64,000 bases of DNA from Collinsella phocaeensis (GCF_900119895.1 NZ_FQLR01000004.1:1364001-1428000), one strand, 5' to 3'. Counted from the first letter of the stretch, positions 35,799 through 44,562 are shown. Notes: generated by a model from the sequence alone, not told the origin. Translations and numbers: made by a program.

Positions 35799-36902
35799 AT
35801 GTCCAATTATGTCACAGCCATCGGTCTCGACGTCCACGCGAGGAGCATCTCCGCATGCGCCTTCGACCCCATGACCGGCGAGGTGGTCCGGGCCAGGTTC
35901 GGCTACGACCCGGCGTCGGTCGCCGAGTGGGTCCTGGGGTTCGAGTCGCCCAAGGCGGTGTACGAGAGCGGCCCGACCGGCTTCCACCTGTGCCGCGCCC
36001 TGCGCGCCCTCGGCGTCGACTGCGCCGTGGGCGCCGTCTCCAAGATGCACCGGCCCGCGGCCGACCGGGGCCGCAAGAACGACCGGCGCGACGCCGAGTG
36101 GCTGGCCAGGCTCCTCGCCTGCCGCAACGTCGTCGAGGTGTGGGTGCCCGACGAGCGCACCGAGGCCGCCCGGGACCTCTCCCGCGCGCTCGAGGACGCC
36201 CGCGACGACCTGCAGCGCGCCAGGCAGCGCATGTCCAAGTTCCTGCTCAGGCACGGCCTGGTGTTCGACGAGACGACGCCGGCCGGGCGCCGCAGGTCGA
36301 ACTGGACCGAGGCGTACTGGAGGTGGGCGAGGTCGATCGAGTTCGGCGAGGCCGACGACGCGGCCGCCTACGAGCACTACATGGACGCCGTGGAGCGCTG
36401 CGCCGAGGCCAAGAGGGAGCTCGAGCGCAAGGTGGAGGAGGCCGCCGCGCGCCCCGAGTGGGCGCCTGTCGTCGACGCGCTCTGCCTGGTGAAGGGCATC
36501 GACGTCGCGAGTGCCTTCCTGCTCGCCGCCGAGGCCGGCGACTTCTCGAGGTTCCCGACCGCGCCGTCGTTCGCCTCGTGGTGCGGCCTGGCCCCCTCGG
36601 AGCGCTCGAGCGGCGAGACGGAGTCGCGCGGCGGGATCACCCGCGCCGGTAACGGCCACGTCCGGCGCGCGCTGGTCGAGGCGTCCTGGCACGTCCCGAT
36701 GTCGACGAGGCACCCCAAGAAGCCGAGGCCGGGCCACGGGGTCGCGCCGGCCGTGTCGAGGCACGCCGCGAAGTGCAACCGCCGCCTGCAGGACAGGCGG
36801 GACGCCATGTCCCAGGCGGGGAAGAGGCCGTGCGTGGCGAACTGCGCGACGGCCCGCGAGATGGCCTGCTGGGTCTGGGCGATAGCGCTCATGGCCCGGT
36901 AG
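35799..36902 (+). CDS. IS110-family transposase, copy 1
   Basis: A 367-residue DEDD recombinase. The N-terminal RuvC-like domain opens with AIGLDVHARSISACAFDP, giving the first acidic residue, and continues with KNDRRDAEWLARLLACRN. The C-terminal Transposase_20 domain has LCLVKGIDVASAFLLAAEAG and RAGNGHVRRALVEASW, which should hold the catalytic serine. These enzymes move DNA using a short guide RNA from the element's non-coding end. The copy differs from the second at 36152 and 36155, giving Glu where the other has Asp. GGAGAGG precedes the ATG. Confidence 0.95.
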   Translation: MSNYVTAIGLDVHARSISACAFDPMTGEVVRARFGYDPASVAEWVLGFESPKAVYESGPTGFHLCRALRALGVDCAVGAVSKMHRPAADRGRKNDRRDAEWLARLLACRNVVEVWVPDERTEAARDLSRALEDARDDLQRARQRMSKFLLRHGLVFDETTPAGRRRSNWTEAYWRWARSIEFGEADDAAAYEHYMDAVERCAEAKRELERKVEEAAARPEWAPVVDALCLVKGIDVASAFLLAAEAGDFSRFPTAPSFASWCGLAPSERSSGETESRGGITRAGNGHVRRALVEASWHVPMSTRHPKKPRPGHGVAPAVSRHAAKCNRRLQDRRDAMSQAGKRPCVANCATAREMACWVWAIALMAR

Positions 36903-37186
36903 CGCCCGCGGCCCCATAGGAGTCCGACCCCGGGGGCTCGCCGCGCTCGAGGCCGTTGGGAGGCCGTTCCAGTCCTTTTTCTGGGCGGCGGGAGACCGCC
37001 ACGCCCGCCACGAGACTGCGACCGAGCGGAGGCCCCCAGCCGTAGCAACGAGATGCGGTTCCGACCCGCGGATATTAGAGTGCCGAACGTGCGTCGAGCA
37101 GACACGCCCTCAAGCGGCGCGGCCACCGGGTGAAGATAGATGGACCCTGCCCTCCGCGGTAGCTCCGCGGAGGGCAGGGCCTTTTT
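36903..37186 (+). ncRNA. Candidate bridge/seek RNA in the IS right end, copy 1
   Basis: This 284-nt non-coding stretch after the transposase stop is conserved in both copies. It contains a CCAG-TCCTTTTT-CTGG hairpin (36969-36984) and ends in a very strong terminator (37145-37186: a 15-bp CCCTGCCCTCCGCGG stem, then TTTTT). In IS1111-group elements the guide RNA comes from this position. The loop's CCTTTTT matches the T-tract next to the insertion sites, so it is a candidate target-recognition loop. Boundaries of the RNA are not known. Confidence 0.45.
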
Positions 37187-37213
37187 GCCACTTGACAATG
37201 TTCAACTCATATT

Positions 37214-37238
37214 AAAAAGCCCCGTCACCGGGGCTTTT
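37214..37238 (-). terminator. Terminator of the tRNA-His/Lys/Lys operon
   Basis: AAAAGCCCC and GGGGCTTTT pair around a small loop, 9 nt past the CCA end of the last tRNA-Lys. On the minus strand its T-tract (CTTTTTA) runs straight into the end of IS copy 1. Confidence 0.85.
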
Positions 37239-37246
37239 GAAATCGA

Positions 37247-37323
37247 TGGTGGATCGTCAGGGATTCGAACCCTGGACCTTGGGATTAAGAGTCCCCTGCT
37301 CTAGCCAGCTGAGCTAACGATCC
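37247..37323 (-). tRNA. tRNA-Lys (CTT)
   Basis: A complete cloverleaf on the minus strand: acceptor GGATCGT/ACGATCC, D-arm TAGCTCAGCTGG, anticodon loop CTCTTAA (anticodon CTT), T-loop GGTTCGAATCC, and encoded CCA. Last of three tRNA genes read leftwards. Confidence 0.97.
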
Positions 37324-37350
37324 GATGTACGCATGAAGCACAGGCACGAG

Positions 37351-37427
37351 TGGTGGACCGTCAGGGATTCGAACCCTGGACCTTGGGATTAAGAGTCCCC
37401 TGCTCTAGCCAGCTGAGCTAACGGTCC
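37351..37427 (-). tRNA. tRNA-Lys (CTT)
   Basis: Near-identical to the neighbouring tRNA-Lys except for the third acceptor pair region (GGACCGT/ACGGTCC). Anticodon loop CTCTTAA, encoded CCA. Two tandem copies of the AAG-reading tRNA suit the strong use of that codon in the highly expressed genes here. Confidence 0.97.
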
Positions 37428-37450
37428 ATTATGCCTTGCAAAAAGAGGAA

Positions 37451-37528
37451 TGGGGTGGGTAAAGGGACTCGAACCCTCGACCTACGGGACCACAACCCGT
37501 CGCTCTAGCCAACTGAGCTACACCCACC
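37451..37528 (-). tRNA. tRNA-His (GTG)
   Basis: Complete cloverleaf with anticodon loop TTGTGGT (GTG). The extra 5' G (G-1) faces C73, the identity element of tRNA-His, and CCA is encoded. First of the three-gene cluster. Confidence 0.97.
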
Positions 37529-37709
37529 ATGTGTGCCTCTTGCGCAACGGAGAATATTATGCATGCTGGAGCGTTTGAGCGCAAGTACTTTTTTGAAAAA
37601 GATGGCCGACCAAAAAAGTTGGTCGACACCCTTGATTGCCAGGCTTAGTGCAGCGATCGCCGCGCTGGCTCATCTAACACCCCAACCGGCCCGTTGAGGC
37701 GTCCTCGCC
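37529..37709. other. Upstream region of the tRNA cluster, no gene seen
   Basis: The minus-strand promoter of the tRNA operon should lie here. An AT-richer patch (AAGTACTTTTTTGAAAAAGATGG) at about 37584-37606 is the only notable part. I could not place a convincing -35/-10 pair. Confidence 0.3.
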
Positions 37710-37847
37710 TTAACCCCGTCGCCGTTGAACAGCGCGCCATTCAAAAGCATGACCTGCGAGACGGCCGGGCACCTGATTCGACACCCAACCGTCCCTGATG
37801 CCGTGCTTTTCGATACAGGACGCGACGTCGGCGGCGGACCAGAGATG
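37710..37847 (-). pseudogene. Possible remnant of a NUMOD/HTH-type protein
   Basis: A minus-strand reading frame ends here with HLWSAADVASCIEKHGIRDG and, further on, AGHAFEWRAVQ. The spacing (WSAADVA, then a short helix, then G-x-A-x-W) recalls the NUMOD1-like helix-turn-helix repeat of homing-type endonucleases. There is no start codon with a ribosome site and no rest of such a protein, so at most it is a degraded fragment. The similarity is a visual impression only. Confidence 0.2.
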
Positions 37848-37911
37848 CCGTGCGGGGGACGTCCACCTCAGATGCACGGCAGGAAAGATCCCGCGGGCCC
37901 ATCCGGACGGA

Positions 37912-38391
37912 TCACGCGGAGGCGCGTCGCCGGCCGCGCGCCCGCGCGACTGCGACGCAGCGCACCGCGACGCCCGCGAGCGCCCCGCAACAGTCAAGAA
38001 GCACGTCGGTCAGCTGCCCGGACCTACCCGAGACGAAAAGCTGGATGGCCTCGTCGACGCACGGCACGCAGGCGAGCACCAAGGCGATGGCAGGGAAGCG
38101 AAACCGCGCGCGCGAGCCCCGAGGATCGCCCGCTTGGGACACCAGCACGCCCAAGGCGGCGTACTCCGTGAAATGCGCCGTCTTCCTGACGAGGAAGTTC
38201 GTCACCCACTCCCAGGGAAGGCCGAGACCGTGCAGGAAGCGCTGGACGGCATCCACGACCGCAAGGCTGATACCGGAACTGCCCTCGCCCGGGACGAGCG
38301 AGTTGCCCCAAATCAACATGACCATGCACGCGGCGGCCGCGACCCATGGCCACGATACGGTCCGCTCGCGAGCGCCGGCTGCCCTCCGCAA
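37912..38391 (-). CDS. VanZ-family membrane protein
   Basis: A 159-residue membrane protein with the VanZ-like pattern: FLVRKTAHFTEYAALGVL (conserved K, H, E and Y) near residue 70 and CVPCVDEAIQLFVSGRSGQLTDVLLD towards the C-terminus. About four hydrophobic segments. VanZ proteins affect teicoplanin susceptibility or envelope properties in some bacteria; a role here is not known. The start lies only 4 nt after the end of the preceding gene, so the two form an operon. Confidence 0.85.
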   Translation of the reverse strand: MRRAAGARERTVSWPWVAAAACMVMLIWGNSLVPGEGSSGISLAVVDAVQRFLHGLGLPWEWVTNFLVRKTAHFTEYAALGVLVSQAGDPRGSRARFRFPAIALVLACVPCVDEAIQLFVSGRSGQLTDVLLDCCGALAGVAVRCVAVARARGRRRASA

Positions 38392-38395
38392 GCGT

Positions 38396-39475
38396 CTACG
38401 CCTCCGCCGAGATGCGGGGCATGGCGGCCGTGCCGCCCTGAATCACCCGCAGGTACTCGCGGCTCGTATGGCGAACGCTTGTGGACCCGTTGGAGCCCAA
38501 CTCGTCTTCGAGGATCTCGTTCACCCGAACATGCATCCCCGTCTCCTGGGCACCCTCGGCAAACGCCTCAAGGCGGTCGAGAGGGACGACCTCCGTGCGG
38601 TCAGGGTCGCCGAGTGCATCGATTCCGCGCTGCACGGCATGCTTCCCGATAGGAGCGGACGTGGCAGCATCATCCTCCGCAAGGATATCGAGAGCGGCGG
38701 CCCACATGGCCTCGTGCCCGGAGTAGTCCGCGACGGGAACCTCGAAGATGCCCTCATCACCGGATTCGTCGGCGGCCCCGGGCGCAGGAGCGGCCGCATG
38801 GGACGCAAGATCGGTCTCCGTCGAAGGCCGCGACGCGGCGGGCGTGCCGGTGGAGGCGCCATCGGGCTCCTCGATCTCATCGAGTTCAAAGACGGGGGCG
38901 GTGCGGGCATCGCCGAACCCCGGCGCGGCCTGGGAGGCCGCCGCCATAAAAGTGGCCGTGACGTCGGCGGGGACGGGCTCAGGGGCCCGTCCGGCATCGA
39001 ACGCGTCGCCCGCGGGCGCAGGGCCCTCCCCACCTGACATCATCTCGCGCAGAGCGATCTCGTAGATATCCCTCGACGAAACCGGGTCGCAGCTCACCGG
39101 CGAGGAGTCCTCCATGAGCGCATCGATGTCGGCCCAGGCATCGCGATCGGACAGGGCGTCCTGGGCGCGCGCGATGGTGGGAACGCCCTTGGATGCCGCG
39201 GCGACCCGGGATGCGTAGCGCGCCTCGGCGCGGGCGACATACTCTTCCTCGTGCTCCGCGCGGTCGGCCAGGGCATCGGCGATGCGCGACCCCGCGCACA
39301 GCAGGCCCACGCCCATAACGGAACCGAAGGCGACGGGCGCGGCGACGCTTCCGACGAACGCGTGCGCGTCCTCGAACGGAAGCGTCGCGACATAGGCGGC
39401 GGCGGGCAGCAGAACACCCGCACCGGCTGAAAGGCCGGCGATCAGAACACCGTTCACGCGCGTCGTGGATTCCAT
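38396..39475 (-). CDS. Membrane-anchored acidic protein of unknown function
   Basis: A 359-residue protein I do not recognise. The N-terminal part has two hydrophobic segments (VNGVLIAGLSAGAGVLLPAA and VGSVAAPVAFGSVMGVGLLC) followed by a long Ala/Glu/Asp/Pro-rich region that is probably disordered, with a short positive end (SREYLRVIQGG). ATG 39475 is chosen; 39496 is an alternative. It is co-transcribed with the VanZ gene, which suggests an envelope role. Low-complexity composition limits any family call. Confidence 0.65.
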   Translation of the reverse strand: MESTTRVNGVLIAGLSAGAGVLLPAAAYVATLPFEDAHAFVGSVAAPVAFGSVMGVGLLCAGSRIADALADRAEHEEEYVARAEARYASRVAAASKGVPTIARAQDALSDRDAWADIDALMEDSSPVSCDPVSSRDIYEIALREMMSGGEGPAPAGDAFDAGRAPEPVPADVTATFMAAASQAAPGFGDARTAPVFELDEIEEPDGASTGTPAASRPSTETDLASHAAAPAPGAADESGDEGIFEVPVADYSGHEAMWAAALDILAEDDAATSAPIGKHAVQRGIDALGDPDRTEVVPLDRLEAFAEGAQETGMHVRVNEILEDELGSNGSTSVRHTSREYLRVIQGGTAAMPRISAEA

Positions 39476-39653
39476 GGCTGGCTCCGTCCTCCTCATCCAA
39501 ACACCTCGCCCCCGGCTGCGCCAGGGGTCGTATCGCTCTCGCGGAAAATGATGAAGGGCGGCTTGGGGACATCCCCGAGCAACGGATTGAGTTCGTTTCA
39601 TCTGTGATTTCCGTCGCGATCGTTGTGGTTATTATGCGAGATAGCATGCATGT

Positions 39654-39682
39654 TTGCAAGAAGGCCGCGCCGGTGGTAGGTA
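39654..39682 (+). promoter_or_regulatory. Candidate promoter of the SDR gene
   Basis: TTGCAA and TAGGTA spaced by 17 bp, about 75 nt before the SDR start. The -35 matches that of the argG leader promoter. The remaining 280-bp divergent gap is otherwise featureless. Confidence 0.35.
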
Positions 39683-39756
39683 ATGAAATACATAAGATTT
39701 CTCCGCGATGTCGGAAAGCGGCAGGATATCGCGGATCGAGGACGGAGGAACACGGT

Positions 39757-40533
39757 ATGGGCGCGATCGCGATCGTCACGGGTGCATCTTCGGGGCTCGG
39801 GCGCGAATTCGTCCACCTGCTCGACGCGGGGGCGCTCGAGGGCATCGATGAGATCTGGGCCGTTGCCCGGCGCGCCGATCGGCTCGACGCGCTCGTGCGA
39901 ACGACGTCCCTCCCCGTTCGACCCTTCTGCCTCGATCTGTGCGACCCCATGTCCTTCGACCTGATCGAGGGCGCGCTTGCCGAGACGCCCGGCGCCCGGG
40001 TGCGCCTCGTGATCAACAACGCGGGCTTCGGCACATTCGGCTCTTTCCGCGAAGCCGACAGGACCGACGCGTCCCGCATGTGCGCCCTGCTCGTCACCGC
40101 CCCCGTCGAGTTGATGTACCGCACGCTCCCGTACATGTCCGCAGGCAGCCGCATCATCAACATCGCGAGCGTCGCCGCGTTCACGCCCCAGCCGGGGCTC
40201 GCGGTCTACTCTGCCGCCAAGCGCTTCCTACTCGATCTCTCGCGATCGCTCGATGCGGAACTCGGCAGCGTCGATATTCATATCACCGCCGTATGCCCGA
40301 AATTCATGAAGACAGAGTTTCTGGATACGCCCGGCGACGTCGAGGTCGCGCGTCGCATGACCGCGATCGGATTCGAGCAACCCGGCCGGGTCGCCGCCCG
40401 CGCCCTTGCGGCCTCCCGCGCCGGCGCGTCGCTGTGCATCCCCTCGTTGGACATGAAGGCGTACTACGCCGCATCGCGCGTGCTCCCCTATAAGGTCATG
40501 CTCGGACTCGAGCGCCTTGTCGGCGCCCTGTAG
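39757..40533 (+). CDS. Short-chain dehydrogenase/reductase
   Basis: A 258-residue classical SDR that reduces or oxidises a carbonyl/alcohol with NAD(P). Cofactor motif TGASSGLGREF is at the N-terminus, NNAGFGTFG near residue 85, the catalytic Ser in NIASVAAFTPQ and the YxxxK pair in AVYSAAKRFLL. The C-terminal region is hydrophobic and YqjQ-like. GGAGGAA lies 6 nt before ATG 39757; the open frame upstream to 39604 is not family-like. Substrate unknown. It converges on the GtrA gene. Confidence 0.88.
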   Translation: MGAIAIVTGASSGLGREFVHLLDAGALEGIDEIWAVARRADRLDALVRTTSLPVRPFCLDLCDPMSFDLIEGALAETPGARVRLVINNAGFGTFGSFREADRTDASRMCALLVTAPVELMYRTLPYMSAGSRIINIASVAAFTPQPGLAVYSAAKRFLLDLSRSLDAELGSVDIHITAVCPKFMKTEFLDTPGDVEVARRMTAIGFEQPGRVAARALAASRAGASLCIPSLDMKAYYAASRVLPYKVMLGLERLVGAL

Positions 40534-40646
40534 ACCGGTCACGAAGGACGCTGCGCGACGGGCGCAGCCTTCCCCAAGGCGCACCGTCGCGCAGCGAATG
40601 CGACCCGCCCCTACCGCCGATCCCGTCGACCCGGCGTGAATCGCCT

Positions 40647-41117
40647 TCAGCCCCCTGCATCCAGCAGGGCTTTTCTCGAACCGAAGTTCCAGGCCATCAC
40701 GAGCGCGGTCGCCGCGACCTTCGCCATCAGGCAATCGATGCCGCCGGCGACGAGGACATACATGCACGCGTCGTTAAGCATGAGGCCGGCAAGCGAAAGC
40801 GCCAAGAACGTCGATGCCTCGCGCATGCGCCCCATGTCCTCACGGCGCCGGAACACATAGCGCATGCTCGCCGGGTAGTTGCAAGCCGTGGAGATCAGGA
40901 ATGAGCAGGTCGCAGCCGCAAAACACCCCCATCCGGCTAACTCGACCAGGAGCATGAGCAGCGCAAAGTCCACGCCGGTGGCAATCAAGCCCACGAATCC
41001 GAATCTCGCCGCCTGCCCCCACGTGCCCTTCGTCAGACCCCTTCCGAGTTCTTGCGTCTCAACGAGCGCGCGGGCCGCCCCGAGCAGATTTCGGAGCGGC
41101 CCGCGCGAACGGAACAC
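40647..41117 (-). CDS. GtrA-family membrane protein
   Basis: A 156-residue protein with four hydrophobic segments, of the GtrA family linked to transfer of lipid-linked sugars across the membrane. The core pattern is RFGFVGLIATGVDFALLML and the conserved loop NYPASMRYVFRRRED. An extra basic N-terminal 30 residues precede the first membrane segment. A second GtrA gene begins at the end of the window and shares the MRYVF-RRED loop. It lies just downstream of rho (62 bp), same strand, so it may be read through from that operon. Confidence 0.87.
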   Translation of the reverse strand: MFRSRGPLRNLLGAARALVETQELGRGLTKGTWGQAARFGFVGLIATGVDFALLMLLVELAGWGCFAAATCSFLISTACNYPASMRYVFRRREDMGRMREASTFLALSLAGLMLNDACMYVLVAGGIDCLMAKVAATALVMAWNFGSRKALLDAGG

Positions 41118-41179
41118 AAAGAGTATCGCACGGGGCCCTTAAGCGAACCTGAGGCCGAGCGGGCGATGCGCACCCAAGG

Positions 41180-43525
41180 CTACAGCGCCTCGGGGTGGTC
41201 GGCGGCCTTGCGAGCCGTCCTGATGAGAAACTCTTCGTTGGTGTCCGTGCCCTTGAGCCCCTTGATGAACGAAGCGGCGGCGCGCTCCGTATTGTTCATG
41301 CCCGAAAGGATGCGGCGAATGCCCCACACGAACGGCTGCATGTTCTTGTCGAGCAGCAGGTCCTCGTTGCGCGTGCCGGACTGAATGGGGTCGATCGCCG
41401 GGAAGATGCGGCGATCCGCCAGATCGCGGTCGAGCTTGAGCTCCATGTTTCCCGTGCCCTTGAACTCCTCGAAGATGACCTCATCCATCTTGGATCCGGT
41501 ATCCACGAGCGCGGAGGCGAGAATGGTAAGCGATCCGCCGTTCTCGATGTTGCGCGCAGCACCCAAAAAGCGCTTGGGCGGATACAGCGCCGCAGAGTCG
41601 ACACCACCGGACAGAATGCGACCGGACGCGGGCGCGGCGAGGTTGTAGGCGCGCGCGAGGCGGGTGATGGAATCGAGCACGACCACGACATCGCCGCCGA
41701 GCTCCACGATGCGCTTCGCGCGCTCGATCACGAGCTCGGAGACGCGTGTATGGTTGTCGGCCGGCATATCGAAGGTCGAAGCCACCACATCGCCCTTGAT
41801 GGAGCGCTCCATATCGGTGACCTCTTCGGGGCGCTCGTCGACGAGCAGGCAGATGAGGTGCACCTCGGGATTGTTCGCGGCGATGGACTGGCAGATCTTC
41901 TTCAGGATGGTGGTCTTGCCCGCCTTGGGCGGAGAGACGATAAGGCCGCGCTGACCCTTGCCGATCGGGCTCACGATGTCGATAGCGCGACCGGTAATGG
42001 ACTCACGGCCATGCTCCATCTTAAGCGGCTCGTTGGGATAGATCGGCGTCAGGTCGGAAAACTTGGGACGGTTGCGGATCTCCTCGGGATCGAGGCCGTT
42101 CACGCTCCGGATCTTGGCGAGGCCGGGGAACTTGTCGTTGGTCCGGGAGGGACGCAGGGTGCCGGCGATGATGTCGCCGGCGCGCAGGCGGGCGCCGCGG
42201 ATCATCTGGGCGGGAACGAACGCGTCGTCCCGACTCGGCATATACCCATGAGCCCGGATGTAGCCGAAGCCCTCGTTGGTGATATCCAGGATGCCCTCGA
42301 TGTCGCGGAAACCCTCGGCACGCGCCGCAGTGAGGTAAATCTCCTCGACGAGCTCCGCCTTCTTCTTGCCGGCGACATCGATATCGAGCTCGCGGGCGCG
42401 CTCCCGGAGCTCTGCGACCTTGAGCGCGGCAAGCTCCTCGCGCGATACGCTGGGCTCGACAGGGCCCGCGTTGAAGCGGTTGCCCCGCTTGCCGTTCCGC
42501 CCGTTGCGTTCACGGCGGTCAGCGCGCTGCTCGCGCGCGGCATGGCGGTCCTCGCGGCGCTGATGCTGCCTGCGCTCACGGGGCGCAGGCGCCGTCTCGG
42601 CCACGTCGGAGGAAGGCGACGGACTATCGGACGAAGCGCCGTCTCCGGCAAGCGTCTCGTCGCCCTTGGCCTTTCGACCCGATTTCTTGCGGGGACGGGG
42701 GGCCTCCTCGGGTGCGGGCGCCGCGTCGGCGGACGCCTCGGCGACATCTTTAGAGCGGCGCGCGCGGCCGGGACGCGTATCCTTCTTATCCGCATCCCCC
42801 GCGGGCCCGCCCTCCGCCTGAGCGGAATCCTGCGCCGCGTCGGCGCGTGCCGCGAGCGCGGCGGCAGCCCGTTCCGCCTCAACGTACGCCTTCGGCTTGC
42901 GACCCCGGCGGTGGGGGCGCAGGGCGGGATCTATCACCGGGACGCCGTCGGGGCCGAGAGCGACCCCCGGCGCGGCGGGCGCAGCCTCGGCAGGAGCCGG
43001 GGCGTCCGGCGATTGCCCGTCGTCGGCAGTCTTGCGCGTGCGGCGGCGGGACTTTTTCTCGGGCTTCGGGGCATCGGCCGCGTCCGACGGGACTGACGGC
43101 GCGACGGACTGGGAGACTTCGGCGGCGGGAGCCTCGGATGCGGCGGCGCGTACGGGAGCCTCGGCCGCAACGGACGCGGTCTTCGATTCCTTTGTCGCCG
43201 CAGCCTGAAGCCGGTCCGTTGAGACGTCAACCGACTCGCGTGCCGGGCGAACGGCCTCGGGGCCGTCCGCATGCGCAGCGGCCCGGCGACGGCGGGCGGG
43301 TTTCGGGGCCTCGCCGGAGATCAGATCAGAGGCGGCCTTCTGGTCGGCACGCTGCCGACGCGCCACCTCCGCCTGAGAGACCTGAGCGAGGGCCCGGGCC
43401 TGTGCGAGCTCGACGGCATGCTCCGCCTCGGAGATGCCCGTACGGACCCGACGAGGACGGGGAGCGGGCGTATCCGCCGCTCCCGCCGTCCCGTCATTCG
43501 GTGTCATGGTCTGGTCGTCTGCCAC
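41180..43525 (-). CDS. rho: Transcription termination factor Rho
   Basis: RNA-dependent ATPase/helicase that ends transcription. The 781-residue product is nearly twice the E. coli length because of a 340-residue Ala/Pro/Arg/Lys-rich, probably disordered N-terminal extension. Then come the Rho N-terminal helix domain ([19 protein letters not shown]), the RNA-binding cold-shock domain ([18 protein letters not shown]), and the ATPase with Walker [17 protein letters not shown], Walker [18 protein letters not shown] and the R-loop region. Basic extensions of this type in actinobacterial Rho help it use GC-rich RNA. GTG start overlaps the fsa stop by one base (TAGTG). Confidence 0.95.
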   Translation of the reverse strand: MADDQTMTPNDGTAGAADTPAPRPRRVRTGISEAEHAVELAQARALAQVSQAEVARRQRADQKAASDLISGEAPKPARRRRAAAHADGPEAVRPARESVDVSTDRLQAAATKESKTASVAAEAPVRAAASEAPAAEVSQSVAPSVPSDAADAPKPEKKSRRRTRKTADDGQSPDAPAPAEAAPAAPGVALGPDGVPVIDPALRPHRRGRKPKAYVEAERAAAALAARADAAQDSAQAEGGPAGDADKKDTRPGRARRSKDVAEASADAAPAPEEAPRPRKKSGRKAKGDETLAGDGASSDSPSPSSDVAETAPAPRERRQHQRREDRHAAREQRADRRERNGRNGKRGNRFNAGPVEPSVSREELAALKVAELRERARELDIDVAGKKKAELVEEIYLTAARAEGFRDIEGILDITNEGFGYIRAHGYMPSRDDAFVPAQMIRGARLRAGDIIAGTLRPSRTNDKFPGLAKIRSVNGLDPEEIRNRPKFSDLTPIYPNEPLKMEHGRESITGRAIDIVSPIGKGQRGLIVSPPKAGKTTILKKICQSIAANNPEVHLICLLVDERPEEVTDMERSIKGDVVASTFDMPADNHTRVSELVIERAKRIVELGGDVVVVLDSITRLARAYNLAAPASGRILSGGVDSAALYPPKRFLGAARNIENGGSLTILASALVDTGSKMDEVIFEEFKGTGNMELKLDRDLADRRIFPAIDPIQSGTRNEDLLLDKNMQPFVWGIRRILSGMNNTERAAASFIKGLKGTDTNEEFLIRTARKAADHPEAL

Positions 43526-44208
43526 TATGCCTGCTCAACTACTTTCTTCCAATCGGCTTCGAAGGAAGCGAGGCCGGCGTCGGTAAGCGGGTGCTTCAGG
43601 CACTTCTTGAGCGCACCGAACGGAACGGTGGCGATGTCGGCGCCGAGAAGCGCGGCCTGGGTCACGTGGTTCGGGGTGCGCACGGACGCGGTGATGATCT
43701 CGACCTGGTCGTCGACGTTCTTGCCGGTCCAATCGTAATTGCCGATGCAGGCGACGACGTCGGCGAGCTGGGAGATGCCGTCCTCGGCGATATCGTCGAA
43801 GCGGCCGACGAACGGCGAGATGTAGCGGGCGCCGGCATTAGCGGCCAGGAGGGCCTGCGGAGCGGAGAAGACGAGCGTCATGTTGATGCGGACGCCCTCG
43901 TCGGCGAGCGCACGGCACGCCGCGAGACCGGCCTCGCACACGGGGAGCTTGACCACGATGTTGGGCGCGAGGGCGGCAAGGCGGCGGCCCTCCTCGATCA
44001 TGCCCTCCGCGGTGGTGGCGGTGGACTCAGCGGAAACAGGCAGGCCGCAGCAAAGCTCGGCAATCTTCAGCATATGCGGCTCGAAGTCGGCGAGCTTGCC
44101 GCCCGTGCGCGCATACAGGGACGGATTGGTGGTGACGCCGGCAAGGCATCCCCAGCTCTTGGCCTCTGCGATTTCGTTGAGATCAGCGGTGTCGATGAAG
44201 AATTTCAT
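43525..44208 (-). CDS. fsa: Fructose-6-phosphate aldolase / transaldolase (TalC/Fsa type)
   Basis: A 227-residue class I aldolase, the short transaldolase-like form of carbohydrate metabolism. It starts MKFFIDTADLNEIAEAKSWG and has GVTTNPSLYA; the Schiff-base lysine is in NIVVKLPVC near residue 88. Whether it acts as transaldolase or aldolase cannot be told from length alone. GGAGG precedes ATG 44208. Its stop overlaps the rho start, so rho is translationally coupled to a sugar-metabolism gene. A small TGTCGC/GGCGACA hairpin lies in its 5' leader. Confidence 0.9.
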   Translation of the reverse strand: MKFFIDTADLNEIAEAKSWGCLAGVTTNPSLYARTGGKLADFEPHMLKIAELCCGLPVSAESTATTAEGMIEEGRRLAALAPNIVVKLPVCEAGLAACRALADEGVRINMTLVFSAPQALLAANAGARYISPFVGRFDDIAEDGISQLADVVACIGNYDWTGKNVDDQVEIITASVRTPNHVTQAALLGADIATVPFGALKKCLKHPLTDAGLASFEADWKKVVEQA

Positions 44209-44522
44209 GGTGAAACCTCCTATATCCTGTCGCCCTTTGCGACATGTACCCAAATGTAGGGCAAGCGGCGCGATGGCGCATATCGCGGAAAGCATGGTGT
44301 GATTTGAAAGGGATATGCGTGCCACGGTACGAGCGCAGCTCTGCTCGAGTGTATCACATGCAGAACCTGCACGGCGGCGCGGCTCGCGAGCGTGTGGAAT
44401 TAGACGGGTTCCCGATACGGCCCGCAGGCGAAGCGTTCAACGTGATAGAGGGAGCAGGCGGGAGGCGCCGCTCGAACGAACGGCACATCCCAAGGTTCAC
44501 GCAAGGGCGCGCGGCGCACGAA
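44209..44522. other. Intergenic region upstream of fsa-rho
   Basis: About 310 bp with no gene. It should hold the fsa-rho promoter (minus strand), but no clean -35/-10 pair is visible. A TGTCGC-AAAG-GGCGACA hairpin at 44228-44243 is in the leader just before the fsa ribosome site. Confidence 0.3.
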
Positions 44523-44562
44523 GAAGGGCGGCGCGCCGTTCGCAACGGCGGCACCGCCCTTC
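44523..44562 (-). terminator. Hairpin after argS
   Basis: On the minus strand GAAGGGCGG pairs with CCGCCCTTC, with an inner CCG/CGG helix, and is followed by TTCGTG. It starts 34 nt past the argS stop and is a likely, if T-poor, terminator. Confidence 0.55.

Larger units (their letters stand above)
35677..37212 (+). mobile_element. IS110-family (IS1111-like) insertion sequence, copy 1
   Basis: A 1,536-bp element matching the copy at 58017-59552 almost base for base. Its limits are set by comparing the two copies. Subterminal 17-bp inverted repeats ATATGAGTTGAACATTG lie at 35686-35702 and 37196-37212; nine shared bases (CATGAGACG) precede the left one. Subterminal repeats, a short left end (about 120 bp) and a long non-coding right end (about 310 bp) are the IS1111-group arrangement. 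The right end abuts TTAAAAAG, the T-tract (minus strand) of the tRNA-Lys terminator. TTGACA at 37192-37197 is an outward -35 box that may form a junction promoter in the circular form. Confidence 0.9.

Noticed and set aside
36377-37198. 273-residue open frame antisense to the IS110 transposase and across its right end (repeated in copy 2)
   Set aside because: It has no ribosome site, is composed of GC-rich shadow codons, and runs through the terminator hairpin of the element. The two copies share it only because the element is identical.
38396-39475. Tail-to-tail repeat protein or surface adhesin
   Set aside because: The Ala/Glu/Pro-rich part is low complexity without clear repeat units, signal peptide or sortase motif.
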